Assembly: GCA_048296855.1 (NCBI GenBank)
Contig: CP182631.1
Origin: Pseudocolwellia sp048296855
GTDB lineage: Bacteria > Pseudomonadota > Gammaproteobacteria > Enterobacterales > Alteromonadaceae
DNA: 64,000 nucleotides
Reading direction: 5' to 3' (one strand)
Below are positions 43,861-52,779 of the stretch, in pieces. The notes under the pieces are model-generated. The model saw only the letters and a program-made list of their open reading frames with translations, did not search any database and had not been told where the DNA came from. Both the position numbers and the translations under genes were made by a program. Positions within the stretch are counted from its first letter, which is position 1. Each line of letters starts with the position of its first letter.

Positions 43861-45810
43861 TTAACGAATGATCAGGTCATCTAATGGTTTTCTAATTGAG
43901 CGAGACTTAGGAGCCGTAGAACGTCCTAATCGAGCAAGAAATACGGTATTGTTAGCTTGTTCAAAAATAGACTCAAATAAGGCTTTCCCTTTGTTTGCAT
44001 TATTAATAACGTTAATGTCTTCGGTAAATCTGATTTCATTATCAATATATCTAGAAAAAATAACAGGGGTTTGTTCTGGTTGAAAACCTAATTGTAATTT
44101 TGTAGCGGTGAGCCAAACTCTTTGCAGTATTCGGCCTACAGTAATGTATTCTTCGATAGTTTTTGGTGCTTTTTCTGCAATAATAGCAAAATGTGCTGAG
44201 CTTTTAAGGCTAGGAATAAAGTCTAACTGAAGTCGAGGTAATAAAGTACCGGCTAAATAAGTATTAGCAAACTTAACTCTTCCCCAGCTTTTAAATAACC
44301 ACTGCATCATTCTGGCTGTTAGCCAGTCTACACCAAGAGCCTGTTCAGGTATTTTTGTTTCGCTGTACTGTTTATTCCAATCAATTATTTCTTTGTGTAC
44401 CTTGTATGCTTCGTACATGGTTAATCGAGTTTTTGCATTACAAAAATTAAGCTTAGCGATGGCAAGTTTATCTTCTTTGCTTTCGAACCATTTAATTTTA
44501 TATCCATCGGGCACTTCTTGTTCTAATTGTGCTTTTTCTGCTGCCGTTAAAGGTTGGGTTCCCATCGGCCGGCGTTGTACTGTGCGGGTTTTTATATACG
44601 GCGCTAGTTTACTCACATCAATCGTAGCGTTTTTAATTAAAGATACGTGGAACTTCAATTGAGTATCATCTGCGTAATCAGACTTGATGTCGACAGAAAA
44701 ACCAAATTGACTCGCGGCAATTTCAATTGTTTCAAGTAGAGCGCCATGAGCCACATGGCTCGAGTGCCCATCTAAATCATAAACTACAGAGTCGCGTGTA
44801 TCATTAGCTATAACAACAAAAGAGATGTCATTTATAAGCTGAAATTTCCAACATTGGGTGTTATCGCCACTTGGTGCCCACCTTGCTAAATTAATGATTT
44901 CTTCAGCGGTGGTTAAGGTTTGAATTGCAGCTTCAGGCGAAGCCATGGGGTTGTCAAGCAATCTTTTCTTTCCTATTTTATAAGCTAGCTTTTGTATGGG
45001 ATTGTTGTTACCCATAGGTCGCCATGTTTTTTTGTATTGGTTTGTATAAGCATCAAAATGCAAGCCGTAAGGCACGTTTAAAACGTCTCCTCTATTTAAG
45101 AATATTTTTGCAACTTGAGCAGCTGTAACTCCAGCTGCAAGCTGACATCCTATAATAGTCGAGGGGCCTTTTTTATTGGCTAAATCTAATTTGGTGGGGT
45201 CTACTAAGTAAGCTTGTTGTAAAGCAGCAGGTGTTAATCCAAGAAAAAAACGTAAATATTGTTCATTTTCAGTATAGCCATCCAATTGAAAGTATTCTTC
45301 AAACGTCATTTTTCCAGGTAAGAAATTTAAGTATGCGGTTCCCATTCCAATGGGGGCGGCAGTCGTTGCAGGAATGCTTTTTTCTGCGCATAGCTTAAAA
45401 ATAAGTTTTCTAGCTTCTAGAGCAAAAAAATCTAAAGAATCTACGTAGCAATCTACATCTTCAAGAAATTCGTTAGTATTCTCTGGATTTATTCCTTCTG
45501 GCCATAATTTGATTTCAATTTCAGGATTTATAGCTTTCGCCATTGATACCATAATATCAAGTTTCTTTTTATCATAAGAATTAATATTTGCGCCAGCTTG
45601 TCGGTTGGTATTTTCACAAGCGAATTCATCAAAATCAGAAAGATGGAATTTGGTTATACCAAGTCTTACAAGTGTTAATACATGAGACCCACCAACGCCT
45701 CCCATCCCAGCAATTGCGACGCGTTTAGTTTTTAATATGGCTTGTTCTTCTTCGGTAACCCAGCCAATATTACGAGAAAATGCAAGTTCGTAATTAAAAG
45801 AGTGGCTCAT
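43861..45810 (-). CDS. ThiF/E1-like adenylyltransferase fused to a nitroreductase domain
   Basis: A 649-residue two-domain protein. Residues about 28-260 are an E1/ThiF-like fold: VAIAGMGGVGGSHVLTLVRL with the ATP-binding glycines 35-41, LSDFDEFACENTNRQAGANI with the acidic and N-R-Q residues, and a second crossover region ATTAAPIGMGTAYLNFLPG. The paired zinc-binding CxxC motifs of many E1 enzymes are not evident. Residues about 300-590 resemble nitroreductase/FMN oxidoreductases: AEEIINLARWAPSGDNTQCW and the C-terminal RILQRVWLTATKLQLGFQPE. Known as the Rv1355c-type family. It follows the acyltransferase gene by 14 bases. Substrate and role are unknown. Confidence 0.82.
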   Translation of the reverse strand: MSHSFNYELAFSRNIGWVTEEEQAILKTKRVAIAGMGGVGGSHVLTLVRLGITKFHLSDFDEFACENTNRQAGANINSYDKKKLDIMVSMAKAINPEIEIKLWPEGINPENTNEFLEDVDCYVDSLDFFALEARKLIFKLCAEKSIPATTAAPIGMGTAYLNFLPGKMTFEEYFQLDGYTENEQYLRFFLGLTPAALQQAYLVDPTKLDLANKKGPSTIIGCQLAAGVTAAQVAKIFLNRGDVLNVPYGLHFDAYTNQYKKTWRPMGNNNPIQKLAYKIGKKRLLDNPMASPEAAIQTLTTAEEIINLARWAPSGDNTQCWKFQLINDISFVVIANDTRDSVVYDLDGHSSHVAHGALLETIEIAASQFGFSVDIKSDYADDTQLKFHVSLIKNATIDVSKLAPYIKTRTVQRRPMGTQPLTAAEKAQLEQEVPDGYKIKWFESKEDKLAIAKLNFCNAKTRLTMYEAYKVHKEIIDWNKQYSETKIPEQALGVDWLTARMMQWLFKSWGRVKFANTYLAGTLLPRLQLDFIPSLKSSAHFAIIAEKAPKTIEEYITVGRILQRVWLTATKLQLGFQPEQTPVIFSRYIDNEIRFTEDINVINNANKGKALFESIFEQANNTVFLARLGRSTAPKSRSIRKPLDDLIIR

Positions 45811-45824
45811 GTCTATTATCCTTG

Positions 45825-46595
45825 TTATTTATCCGTACTATCTGTAAACGGAATAAGGCTCATTTGCTGGGCTAGATCATTATAAATTATCTTATAAAGG
45901 GCAAGCAGTTCTTCTGAAAGTTCAGAATTAAACTTATCTTTTTCTAAATAAAACATTGCTCGCAATCCATGATAATCAATTTCATCACCCACTTGTTCAA
46001 AAGGCAAACCAAAGCGCTGTAATCTTTTATTTAACCGAGGTTCCATCATAACAAACATACCTCTATGATTACATATGTCAGCTAGCGCAACGGCAGCCAA
46101 ATATAAGCCCATAGCGATATTTGGAAAATTTCTTCGCTCTTCTTCTGTATATACTGTTTCAGGATTAATATCCTGAAGAACAAAAGGTACGCTTTTCTCT
46201 TTAGCTCGACGTCTGAATGTATCGAGAACCGCTAATCTTGATATTTCTCCAAAACTGCCTCGATCGAAAGTAGTAGAATCTAAGATATCGGTTCTAGCAC
46301 TATGTAAGCAATTAGCTTCGAAAGGGAGTGGGAGGTTTGGATTATTAACTGGCGGGATCACTAACCTTACACAACCCGCATAAGCATTAGTGCGTCGGTG
46401 CTCTAATAAGCAGTGATATGAATAATCATCACATTCATCTATTTCTAATTCTAATTCATTTTCAGGTTCCCAGCCTAATTCTCGGCTATAAACGCCGTAA
46501 CGGATTTTGAAGGCTTCCTGCCTAAGTAGTTTATTATTGGCAAATTTAATTTTAAAAAAGTGATTAAAATTATCAGCAATGGAGTATGAGTTCAT
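45825..46595 (-). CDS. PEP-CTERM/exosortase-associated acyltransferase, autoinducer-synthase-like
   Basis: A 256-residue GNAT-fold protein of the group related to LuxI-type N-acyl-homoserine lactone synthases, found in exosortase genomes. It shows the LuxI-like opening KLLRQEAFKIRYGVYSRELG, then the E-x-D block ELEIDECDDYSYHCLLEHRR and AGCVRLVIPP, and the later GSFGEISRLAVLDTFRRRAK. Expected chemistry is acyl transfer from an acyl carrier to a small amine or amino acid, in the cytoplasm. It is first in a two-gene operon with the ThiF-nitroreductase gene. The product is unknown. Confidence 0.82.
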   Translation of the reverse strand: MNSYSIADNFNHFFKIKFANNKLLRQEAFKIRYGVYSRELGWEPENELELEIDECDDYSYHCLLEHRRTNAYAGCVRLVIPPVNNPNLPLPFEANCLHSARTDILDSTTFDRGSFGEISRLAVLDTFRRRAKEKSVPFVLQDINPETVYTEEERRNFPNIAMGLYLAAVALADICNHRGMFVMMEPRLNKRLQRFGLPFEQVGDEIDYHGLRAMFYLEKDKFNSELSEELLALYKIIYNDLAQQMSLIPFTDSTDK

Positions 46596-46855
46596 AATTT
46601 ATAGCACTCTACTTAGATATGTATCGAATAGCTGTTTATAAATATAACAGTTTTACACAGATTAATACTAACTTTTTAAATGCAAAGCGTTGTTTTCCAT
46701 GGAAGTAAAATTATTCTGTATACGTTTTCATTACAACTTTGGTATATCATAATTAATATAGTTTTAATTATGGCTAAAAATACTCATAAAGTAAGGCATA
46801 ATTAATATTAAAATCTATTTATCTGCTAAGATATTGAAAATTAAAAGGGTCTCTA

Positions 46856-47620
46856 ATGAATTATTTATTTAAATGTATCTCGCTTTTATCTTTCTTTTTA
46901 CTTCAAACGGCGACGGCTGAATTAGCAGATACACTTGAAAGGGTTAAACCTTCTATTGTGGGAGTTGGTATTTATACGCCGACAGGTAATCCAAAAAATA
47001 TATTAAAAGGAAGTGGTTTTGCCATTGGGAATGGCCGTTATATTGCTACTAATTACCATGTGGTTTCTGAAGAGTTAGATGAGAGATTATTGCAAGAAAT
47101 GGCTGTTTTTGTAGGAACAGGCAAAGAAGCTATAGTGCGTAAAGCATCTCTTGTAGCTAAATCTCAAAAACACGACTTAGCCATTCTAAAAATTGAGGGA
47201 GCATCATTACCCCCTATATCTTTAGGAGTTGATGAGTATGTAAGAGAAGGTTCTTATGTGGCGTTTACGGGGTTTCCTATTGGCGCGGTTCTCGGTTTAT
47301 ATCCTGTTACACATAGGGGGATTATTGCAGCAATTACTCCAACGATAACTCCTGTGAATGATATAAAGCAATTAAGTATGAGAATGCTTAGGCAGTTACG
47401 CGATCCTTTTATGGTTTATCAACTTGATGCAACAGCTTATCCTGGCAACAGTGGTAGTGCTATGTACGATAGAGAAACAGGTGAAGTTGTAGGTATTATT
47501 AATAAAGTGTTTATTCAAGAAAGTAAAGAGGCTGTAATTAGTAAACCTAGTGGTATTACCTATGCAATTCCAGTGAAATATCTTCGTCAGTTATTGAAAG
47601 AAAATAATATTAAAATTTGA
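46856..47620 (+). CDS. Trypsin-like serine protease, exported
   Basis: A 254-residue protein with a signal peptide (about 1-21, ending TATAEL) and a chymotrypsin-fold protease. The triad is H68 in TNYHVVS, D107 in KHDLAIL and S199 in YPGNSGSAM. It lacks a PDZ domain, unlike DegP/DegS. It stands alone on the plus strand, divergent from the acyltransferase operon by 260 bases. Periplasmic action is likely; the substrate is unknown. Confidence 0.85.
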   Translation: MNYLFKCISLLSFFLLQTATAELADTLERVKPSIVGVGIYTPTGNPKNILKGSGFAIGNGRYIATNYHVVSEELDERLLQEMAVFVGTGKEAIVRKASLVAKSQKHDLAILKIEGASLPPISLGVDEYVREGSYVAFTGFPIGAVLGLYPVTHRGIIAAITPTITPVNDIKQLSMRMLRQLRDPFMVYQLDATAYPGNSGSAMYDRETGEVVGIINKVFIQESKEAVISKPSGITYAIPVKYLRQLLKENNIKI

Positions 47621-47654
47621 GATTCATAGGTTACAGTATAAAAATTGTATTAAG

Positions 47655-48401
47655 CTAGTCAGTCAATTGTTTACTTTTTTCGACTTGTTGTATGTTGAAT
47701 AATTGAGAAATAGCAACTAACTCAATATTTTGTCTGGCTAATTGAGGCAGTAATTTATTTATTGAGTCTATACTTTCTGGGTGAGGATGCGCTATAGCAA
47801 TGGCTATTCCATGTTTTTTAGCTTGTTTTATAAGTAATGAAAACTGTTTAGCTATGTAATGATATTCAAGGTTATTATCTAAAAAAACATCTCTTTGTAG
47901 CGTCGGAATGCCCAACTGTTTAGCGATTGCACCAGCCTTGCTGTTTGAAGAGGTTGCACTGTCGATAAAAATAACATTTTGCTCTTTAATGAACTTCATT
48001 ACCCATGACATTGGTTGACGTAATGCAGTGAGTAAACTTCCCATGTGATTATTAATACCAATGGCAAAGGGAATTTCTGCGAACGCTTCTTTAAGGCTAG
48101 TACGGATCATTGATTCATTCATGTCGTTGGTTAATCCTCCTGGCCCTAAAAGCTTTCCATTTTCAGCCTGCATTGGGATATGCAACATTATTTCATGTTT
48201 ATTCATGAAGCCTTGTTCAGCCAGCGATTTACCATAGGGGGTATGGGGTAAAATAGAAAATGTAATGTTTGAGGGAAGGTTTAGTATATTCACATCTGTT
48301 TTTCTGTAACCGATATCATCAATAATAATAGCAACTTTATCTTTTGCCGCAACAGAGTAACATGAGGTAAGGCTGAGTATTAATAGGATAAATATACGCA
48401 A
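47655..48401 (-). CDS. yibQ: Divergent polysaccharide deacetylase family protein (YibQ-like)
   Basis: A 248-residue exported protein. Signal peptide about 1-18. The divergent NodB-like domain has VAIIIDDIGYR (acidic pair), HEIMLHIPMQAEN, and INNHMGSLLTALRQPM. It is the gene that commonly follows envC in gammaproteobacteria, and here envC and gpmI are next on the same strand (98 and then 10 bases apart). The physiological substrate in E. coli is not established. Confidence 0.87.
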   Translation of the reverse strand: MRIFILLILSLTSCYSVAAKDKVAIIIDDIGYRKTDVNILNLPSNITFSILPHTPYGKSLAEQGFMNKHEIMLHIPMQAENGKLLGPGGLTNDMNESMIRTSLKEAFAEIPFAIGINNHMGSLLTALRQPMSWVMKFIKEQNVIFIDSATSSNSKAGAIAKQLGIPTLQRDVFLDNNLEYHYIAKQFSLLIKQAKKHGIAIAIAHPHPESIDSINKLLPQLARQNIELVAISQLFNIQQVEKSKQLTD

Positions 48402-48499
48402 GGTAAAAATCTGAAGTGATAGATAGGATGGGTTAGAATATTAACATTTTACGCATTGTAAATCGAATTGAAATATCATTATTTAATACTTACTTGGAG

Positions 48500-49651
48500 T
48501 TATCTACACCAAAGTTTTGGATTTTTTGCCTGACCCGCATGACGAATTTCAAAATAGAGTCCAGGTTGAGATTGCCCACCACTTTGCCCCACTAATGCAA
48601 TAGGCTCGCCTTGTTCTACATATTCACCTACTTTTTTTAGTAACGTTTGATTGTAGCCGTATAAGCTCATATAGCCCTTACCATGGTCGATAATTGTGAC
48701 TAAGCCATAACCTTTTAACCAATCAGAAAATAAAACTTTTCCGTTATATATAGACTTTACTTGTTCACCTAATTTTGCTCTTGTTAACACTCCCTTCCAT
48801 TTTATGTAGCCATGTTTTTGGGTACCAAAACTATGTGCTATACGGCCTGATACTGGCCATTTTAATTTTCTTTTCAATTTAGCAAGCCCACTTAGGTTTT
48901 TACTGGCTTTAGCTAAAAGTTCAAGTTTGTTTAATGTGTCTTTTAAACTTTTTTCTTCTGAAATAAGTTTATCTAGTTGCTGCTGTTTGCTTAATTGCTC
49001 TTTTTTAATAAGTGTTAAAGTTTTAGTTCTTTTTTCTTTACTTTCTTCTAGCGATTTTTTGTTGGTAGCTAGTTCGTTAGTTATTTTATCTAATGCTATT
49101 GACTGTGTCTTATGTTTCTCTTCTACAACAACGAGTTCATCAATGGTTTTTTTAAAACTTTCAATTTCTTTAATTCGTGCATTATTCACATATTGATAAT
49201 GAGTAATCGTTCGTTGAATAGTTGCTGGATTCTTTTGATTAAGTAATAATTTTATATAATCGTGATGGCCAGCTGAATAGGCGGCTCTTAGTTGTTTTGC
49301 TAGTAGTTTTTCTTGACGTGTTTTGTCGGTTATTAATCTGTTTTTGGTTTGTTCAAGCTCAACTAATTTATTTTGTATAGCTTGCTTATTGTGTGTGTTT
49401 TCTTGTATTTCTTGGGTAATTGATGAAATAGCAAGATCGCTATTTTTAAGTTGATTTTCTAATAAAGTTCTTTTTTTGTTAACAGCTTGAAGTGCTGATT
49501 TTGTTTGAGAAATTTCAGATTTTACATCCTTTAATTTTTTATTTGTTGATGATTGATTATCAAAGAAGGGATTTGCTAAACACGATAAAGAAAATACACA
49601 AAGTAATGCGCATAACCTTATCGTGTTTTTAACAAAATGAAGAAACTTCAT
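48500..49651 (-). CDS. envC: Murein hydrolase activator EnvC
   Basis: A 383-residue periplasmic protein: signal peptide (about 1-26), long coiled-coil (about 30-255), and a C-terminal degenerate LytM/M23 domain from about 265. The fold blocks GRIAHSFGTQKHGYIKW, YGLVTIIDHGKGYMSLYGYN and QPGLYFEIRH are present, but zinc-binding residues of active LytM enzymes are replaced (GLYFE in place of HLHFE, YGYN in place of YAHL). EnvC activates AmiA/AmiB amidases at the division septum. It lies 10 bases after gpmI, probably co-transcribed. Confidence 0.92.
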   Translation of the reverse strand: MKFLHFVKNTIRLCALLCVFSLSCLANPFFDNQSSTNKKLKDVKSEISQTKSALQAVNKKRTLLENQLKNSDLAISSITQEIQENTHNKQAIQNKLVELEQTKNRLITDKTRQEKLLAKQLRAAYSAGHHDYIKLLLNQKNPATIQRTITHYQYVNNARIKEIESFKKTIDELVVVEEKHKTQSIALDKITNELATNKKSLEESKEKRTKTLTLIKKEQLSKQQQLDKLISEEKSLKDTLNKLELLAKASKNLSGLAKLKRKLKWPVSGRIAHSFGTQKHGYIKWKGVLTRAKLGEQVKSIYNGKVLFSDWLKGYGLVTIIDHGKGYMSLYGYNQTLLKKVGEYVEQGEPIALVGQSGGQSQPGLYFEIRHAGQAKNPKLWCR

Positions 49652-49661
49652 TAATAACTAA

Positions 49662-51221
49662 TTAATCTTTTAAATTCATTAAAACAGAACCTGTCATTTC
49701 TTCAGGTTGAGGTAACCCCATAAGTTTTAGGATTGTTGGTGAAATATCGCTTAACGTTCCTGTTTTTGCTGGCGTTGCATCTCTACCAACGTAAATTAAT
49801 GGAACGGGTTCACAGGTATGAGCGGTATGAGCTTGACCAGTTATAGGATCAAGCATTTGTTCAGCGTTACCGTGATCAGCTGTAATTAAACATTCACTAC
49901 CTGTTGCTCTTATAGCTTCAACAACTCGTTGAATTGCACCATCAACGGCTTCACAAGCTTTAACTGCAGCATCGAAATCACCCGTATGGCCTACCATATC
50001 GCCATTAGGGTAATTACAAACAATAAAGTCGTGCTTACCGCTTTCAATAGCACCTACTAGTTCATCTGTTAATAGTTTTGAATTCATTTCTGGTTGTAAG
50101 TCGTAAGTAGCCACTGAAGGAGACGGAACTAAAATACGTTCTTCACCAATAAACTCATCTTCTCGACCACCACTAAAGAAGAAAGTAACATGTGCATATT
50201 TCTCTGTTTCAGAAATGCGTAATTGCGTTTTATTGTTTTTTTCTAACCATTCACCCATAACATTATGTAAAGCTACTGGTGGAAATGCGCACTCGGCGTC
50301 AATATCTTCTGCATATTGAGTTAAGGTTACAAAGCTAGATAACTCTGGTGTTCTGTTTCGAGTAAAACCTTCAAAATTTTTCTCAGTGAAACAACGACTG
50401 AATTGTCTTGCTCTATCTGCTCTAAAGTTCATAAAAATAAGCGAGTCGCCATCGTTCACTTTAATAGTATTGCCGTCGGGATCTAAAATAGCGGATGCAT
50501 CAACAAATTCGTCATTTTCATCTCTTTCGTAAGCGGCATTTAGAGCATCAATAGCGTTGTTGAATTGGTACTCGCCTTGTCCGTCAACTAATAAGTTATA
50601 GGCTTTTTCAACACGATCCCAGCGTTGATCTCTGTCCATAGCGTAATAACGGCCAATAATTGAAGCAATTTGACCTGTTGCTTCTGTACCTGAGAATAAT
50701 TCTTCAAATTTATTTTGTGCTTTAGTTATAGGAGATTCTGCGCTTCTTGGAGGGGTATCTCTTCCATCTAAAAATGCATGTAAGTAAACCTTTTTGGCTC
50801 CTTTATTTTTAGCAAGCTCGATCATAGCTAAAATATGTTCGTCATGACTATGTACACCGCCTGGAGAGAGTAGACCAAAAATGTGAACAGCCTTATCTTT
50901 TTTTACGGCTTCATCAACAGCAGTTGATAAGGTTGGGTTACTATTAAACTCGTTATCAGCAATTGATTTAGTGATGCGAGTAAAGTCTTGATAAACTACA
51001 CGGCCAGCGCCTAAATTTACGTGTCCAACTTCAGAGTTGCCCATTTGTCCATCAGGTAAACCTACAGCCATGCCTGATGTTTCAATAAGCATGCTTGGGC
51101 AAGTTGTCATTAAATTATCGATGAAAGGTGTTTTAGCATGGTAGATAGCATTAGAATCTTGATTTTCGCGATAGCCCCAACCATCTAAAATAATGAGTAC
51201 AGTTGATTTTTTATGTGACAT
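49662..51221 (-). CDS. gpmI: 2,3-bisphosphoglycerate-independent phosphoglycerate mutase
   Basis: A 519-residue enzyme of full family length. It interconverts 3- and 2-phosphoglycerate in glycolysis, using two metal ions. Visible marks are LIILDGWGYRENQDSNAIYH with metal-ligand D, the catalytic serine in QMGNSEVGHVNLGAGR, HGLLSPGGVHSHDEHI-type substrate block (FGLLSPGGVHSHDEH) and LITADHGNAEQM. The gene precedes envC on the minus strand, as in E. coli. The 251-base gap to the rhodanese gene holds its promoter. Confidence 0.96.
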   Translation of the reverse strand: MSHKKSTVLIILDGWGYRENQDSNAIYHAKTPFIDNLMTTCPSMLIETSGMAVGLPDGQMGNSEVGHVNLGAGRVVYQDFTRITKSIADNEFNSNPTLSTAVDEAVKKDKAVHIFGLLSPGGVHSHDEHILAMIELAKNKGAKKVYLHAFLDGRDTPPRSAESPITKAQNKFEELFSGTEATGQIASIIGRYYAMDRDQRWDRVEKAYNLLVDGQGEYQFNNAIDALNAAYERDENDEFVDASAILDPDGNTIKVNDGDSLIFMNFRADRARQFSRCFTEKNFEGFTRNRTPELSSFVTLTQYAEDIDAECAFPPVALHNVMGEWLEKNNKTQLRISETEKYAHVTFFFSGGREDEFIGEERILVPSPSVATYDLQPEMNSKLLTDELVGAIESGKHDFIVCNYPNGDMVGHTGDFDAAVKACEAVDGAIQRVVEAIRATGSECLITADHGNAEQMLDPITGQAHTAHTCEPVPLIYVGRDATPAKTGTLSDISPTILKLMGLPQPEEMTGSVLMNLKD

Positions 51222-51472
51222 GAAGATTTCCTATAGAACTAAGTTTATATATCAATAGCCCAAATATTATAATGGTACGCTACGAAAAGATGAATAGTGC
51301 CACATTATACCAAGACGAAGATATAATTTCTTGTGTAGATGACCATGAAATGTTCCTTGTTAACTTTCATCAATGTAGTTTAAATAACTAACAAGTGGAT
51401 CCTATTCTTTATTGCGGCAACAAGTTATTAGCCTGTATACTATGGGGAAATTTATAGAGAAAATGGTTTTTT

Positions 51473-51898
51473 ATGGAACAACTTATTGCTTTTGCAAGTA
51501 ATCACGCTTTATTGAGTGGTGCTTGGGGTGGAATTGTACTTTTACTTATATACACAACGATCAAAATTCAATTATCCCCTATAAAGAAAATCAGTACACA
51601 AGAACTGACTTTTTTGATGAATAGGGAGGAGGGGGTTGTTGTTGATATTAGGGCAGAAAAAGAATTTAATGCAGGACATATTCTTGACGCAAAGCGTTTA
51701 AGTAGCGAAAAAGCGAATAAGAGTGATTTCGCTACCCTTGAAAAATATAAAGATAAACCCATCATTGTAGTATGCGCTGCTGGTTTAACTGCGGTTAAAG
51801 TTGCCGATTCCTTGTATAAAGCAGGATTCACTAAAACCAGTTTGCTTAAAGGTGGTATGAATTCATGGCTTAGTGGTGGATTACCTGTTTCAAAATAA
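51473..51898 (+). CDS. yibN: Membrane-anchored rhodanese-like protein (YibN)
   Basis: A 141-residue protein with an N-terminal membrane helix (about 12-30) and a rhodanese domain. The substrate-binding cysteine is in IIVVCAAGLTAVKVADSLYK, with VVDIRAEKEFNAGHI near residue 54. It stands at the head of the run with glutaredoxin, SecB, GpsA, in the gammaproteobacterial order. It probably transfers sulfane sulfur; role in YibN/SecB-linked export is not settled. Confidence 0.9.
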   Translation: MEQLIAFASNHALLSGAWGGIVLLLIYTTIKIQLSPIKKISTQELTFLMNREEGVVVDIRAEKEFNAGHILDAKRLSSEKANKSDFATLEKYKDKPIIVVCAAGLTAVKVADSLYKAGFTKTSLLKGGMNSWLSGGLPVSK

Positions 51899-51912
51899 TC
51901 AGTAGAGATATT

Positions 51913-52167
51913 ATGGCTGTTGTAGACATTTATACTAAAGTAACATGCCCTTATTGTATGAGAGCGAAAGCGCTTCTATCACAAAAAGGTGTAACATTTA
52001 ACGAAATTAAAATTGATGGTAATAATGACCTTAGAACTAAGATGATTGATCGTAGTGATGGCGCTTATACTGTTCCTCAAATCTTTTTTGATGATAATCA
52101 CATTGGTGGTTGCGATGATTTATATGCATTGCACAACAGTGGCCAATTAGATGAGTTATTAAAGTAA
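51913..52167 (+). CDS. grxC: Glutaredoxin 3
   Basis: An 84-residue glutaredoxin of normal length with the CPYC active site in VTCPYCMRAKALL, the TVPQIFF cis-proline segment and the GGCDDLYAL glutathione-binding block. It reduces disulfides and glutathione mixed disulfides in the cytoplasm using glutathione. It sits 14 bases after the rhodanese gene and ahead of secB, the usual gammaproteobacterial order. Confidence 0.94.
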   Translation: MAVVDIYTKVTCPYCMRAKALLSQKGVTFNEIKIDGNNDLRTKMIDRSDGAYTVPQIFFDDNHIGGCDDLYALHNSGQLDELLK

Positions 52168-52264
52168 CCCCCGTATTATGTAAACTATCGACTATCGTGT
52201 TTTCATATCCAAATAAAATAAATTAGGTGCTGTTTTAGTGCCATTAAAATAGGAAGTATTTATT

Positions 52265-52774
52265 ATGTCTGATGACATTCAAAGCAACGAAGCAGCAACA
52301 TCTGAATCAGCACCTCAGTTTGCAATTCAACGTGTTTATACAAAAGATGTTTCATTTGAAACGCCTAACTCTCCAGCTATTTTTCAACAAGATTGGAAGC
52401 CTGAAGTAAAGTTAGATATTGATACTCGTTCAGATAAATTAGCTGAAGATACATACGAAGTTGTATTATCATTAACTGTTACTGCAATAGTTAATGAAAA
52501 AACAGCTTTCTTAGCGGAAGTACAACAAGCGGGTATTTTTACTATTGGTAATTTACCTGAAGCTCAATTGGCTCATGCAATTGGTGCTTTTTGCCCTACA
52601 ACATTATTTCCATATGCACGTGAAACTGTTGCAAATCTTGTAAGTCGTGGTTCTTTTCCTCAACTAAACTTAGCTCCTGTTAACTTTGAAGCGTTATTTG
52701 CTTCTTATGTTCAACAAAAAGCTCAAGAAACTGCAGGAGCAGAAAGCGCTCCTTCAGGAATTGAGACACACTAG
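52265..52774 (+). CDS. secB: Protein-export chaperone SecB
   Basis: A 169-residue acidic chaperone. It shows the SecB blocks FAIQRVYTKDVSFETPNSPA, VVLSLTVTAIV, and the C-terminal FCPTTLFPYARETVANLVSR and FPQLNLAPVNFEALF. It holds presecretory proteins unfolded and delivers them to SecA. A slightly long C-terminal tail is present. It follows grxC by 97 bases and precedes gpsA by 5 bases. Confidence 0.97.
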   Translation: MSDDIQSNEAATSESAPQFAIQRVYTKDVSFETPNSPAIFQQDWKPEVKLDIDTRSDKLAEDTYEVVLSLTVTAIVNEKTAFLAEVQQAGIFTIGNLPEAQLAHAIGAFCPTTLFPYARETVANLVSRGSFPQLNLAPVNFEALFASYVQQKAQETAGAESAPSGIETH

Positions 52775-52779
52775 TTTTA

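Noticed and set aside
46680..46700. GCAA...CCA pattern on the plus strand as a minus-strand sigma-54 site for the acyltransferase operon
   Set aside because: The spacing between the GCAA and CCA parts is too long for a -24/-12 element.
48500..49651. EnvC as an active M23 endopeptidase
   Set aside because: Zinc-binding histidines of the LytM motifs are replaced, as expected of an amidase activator.
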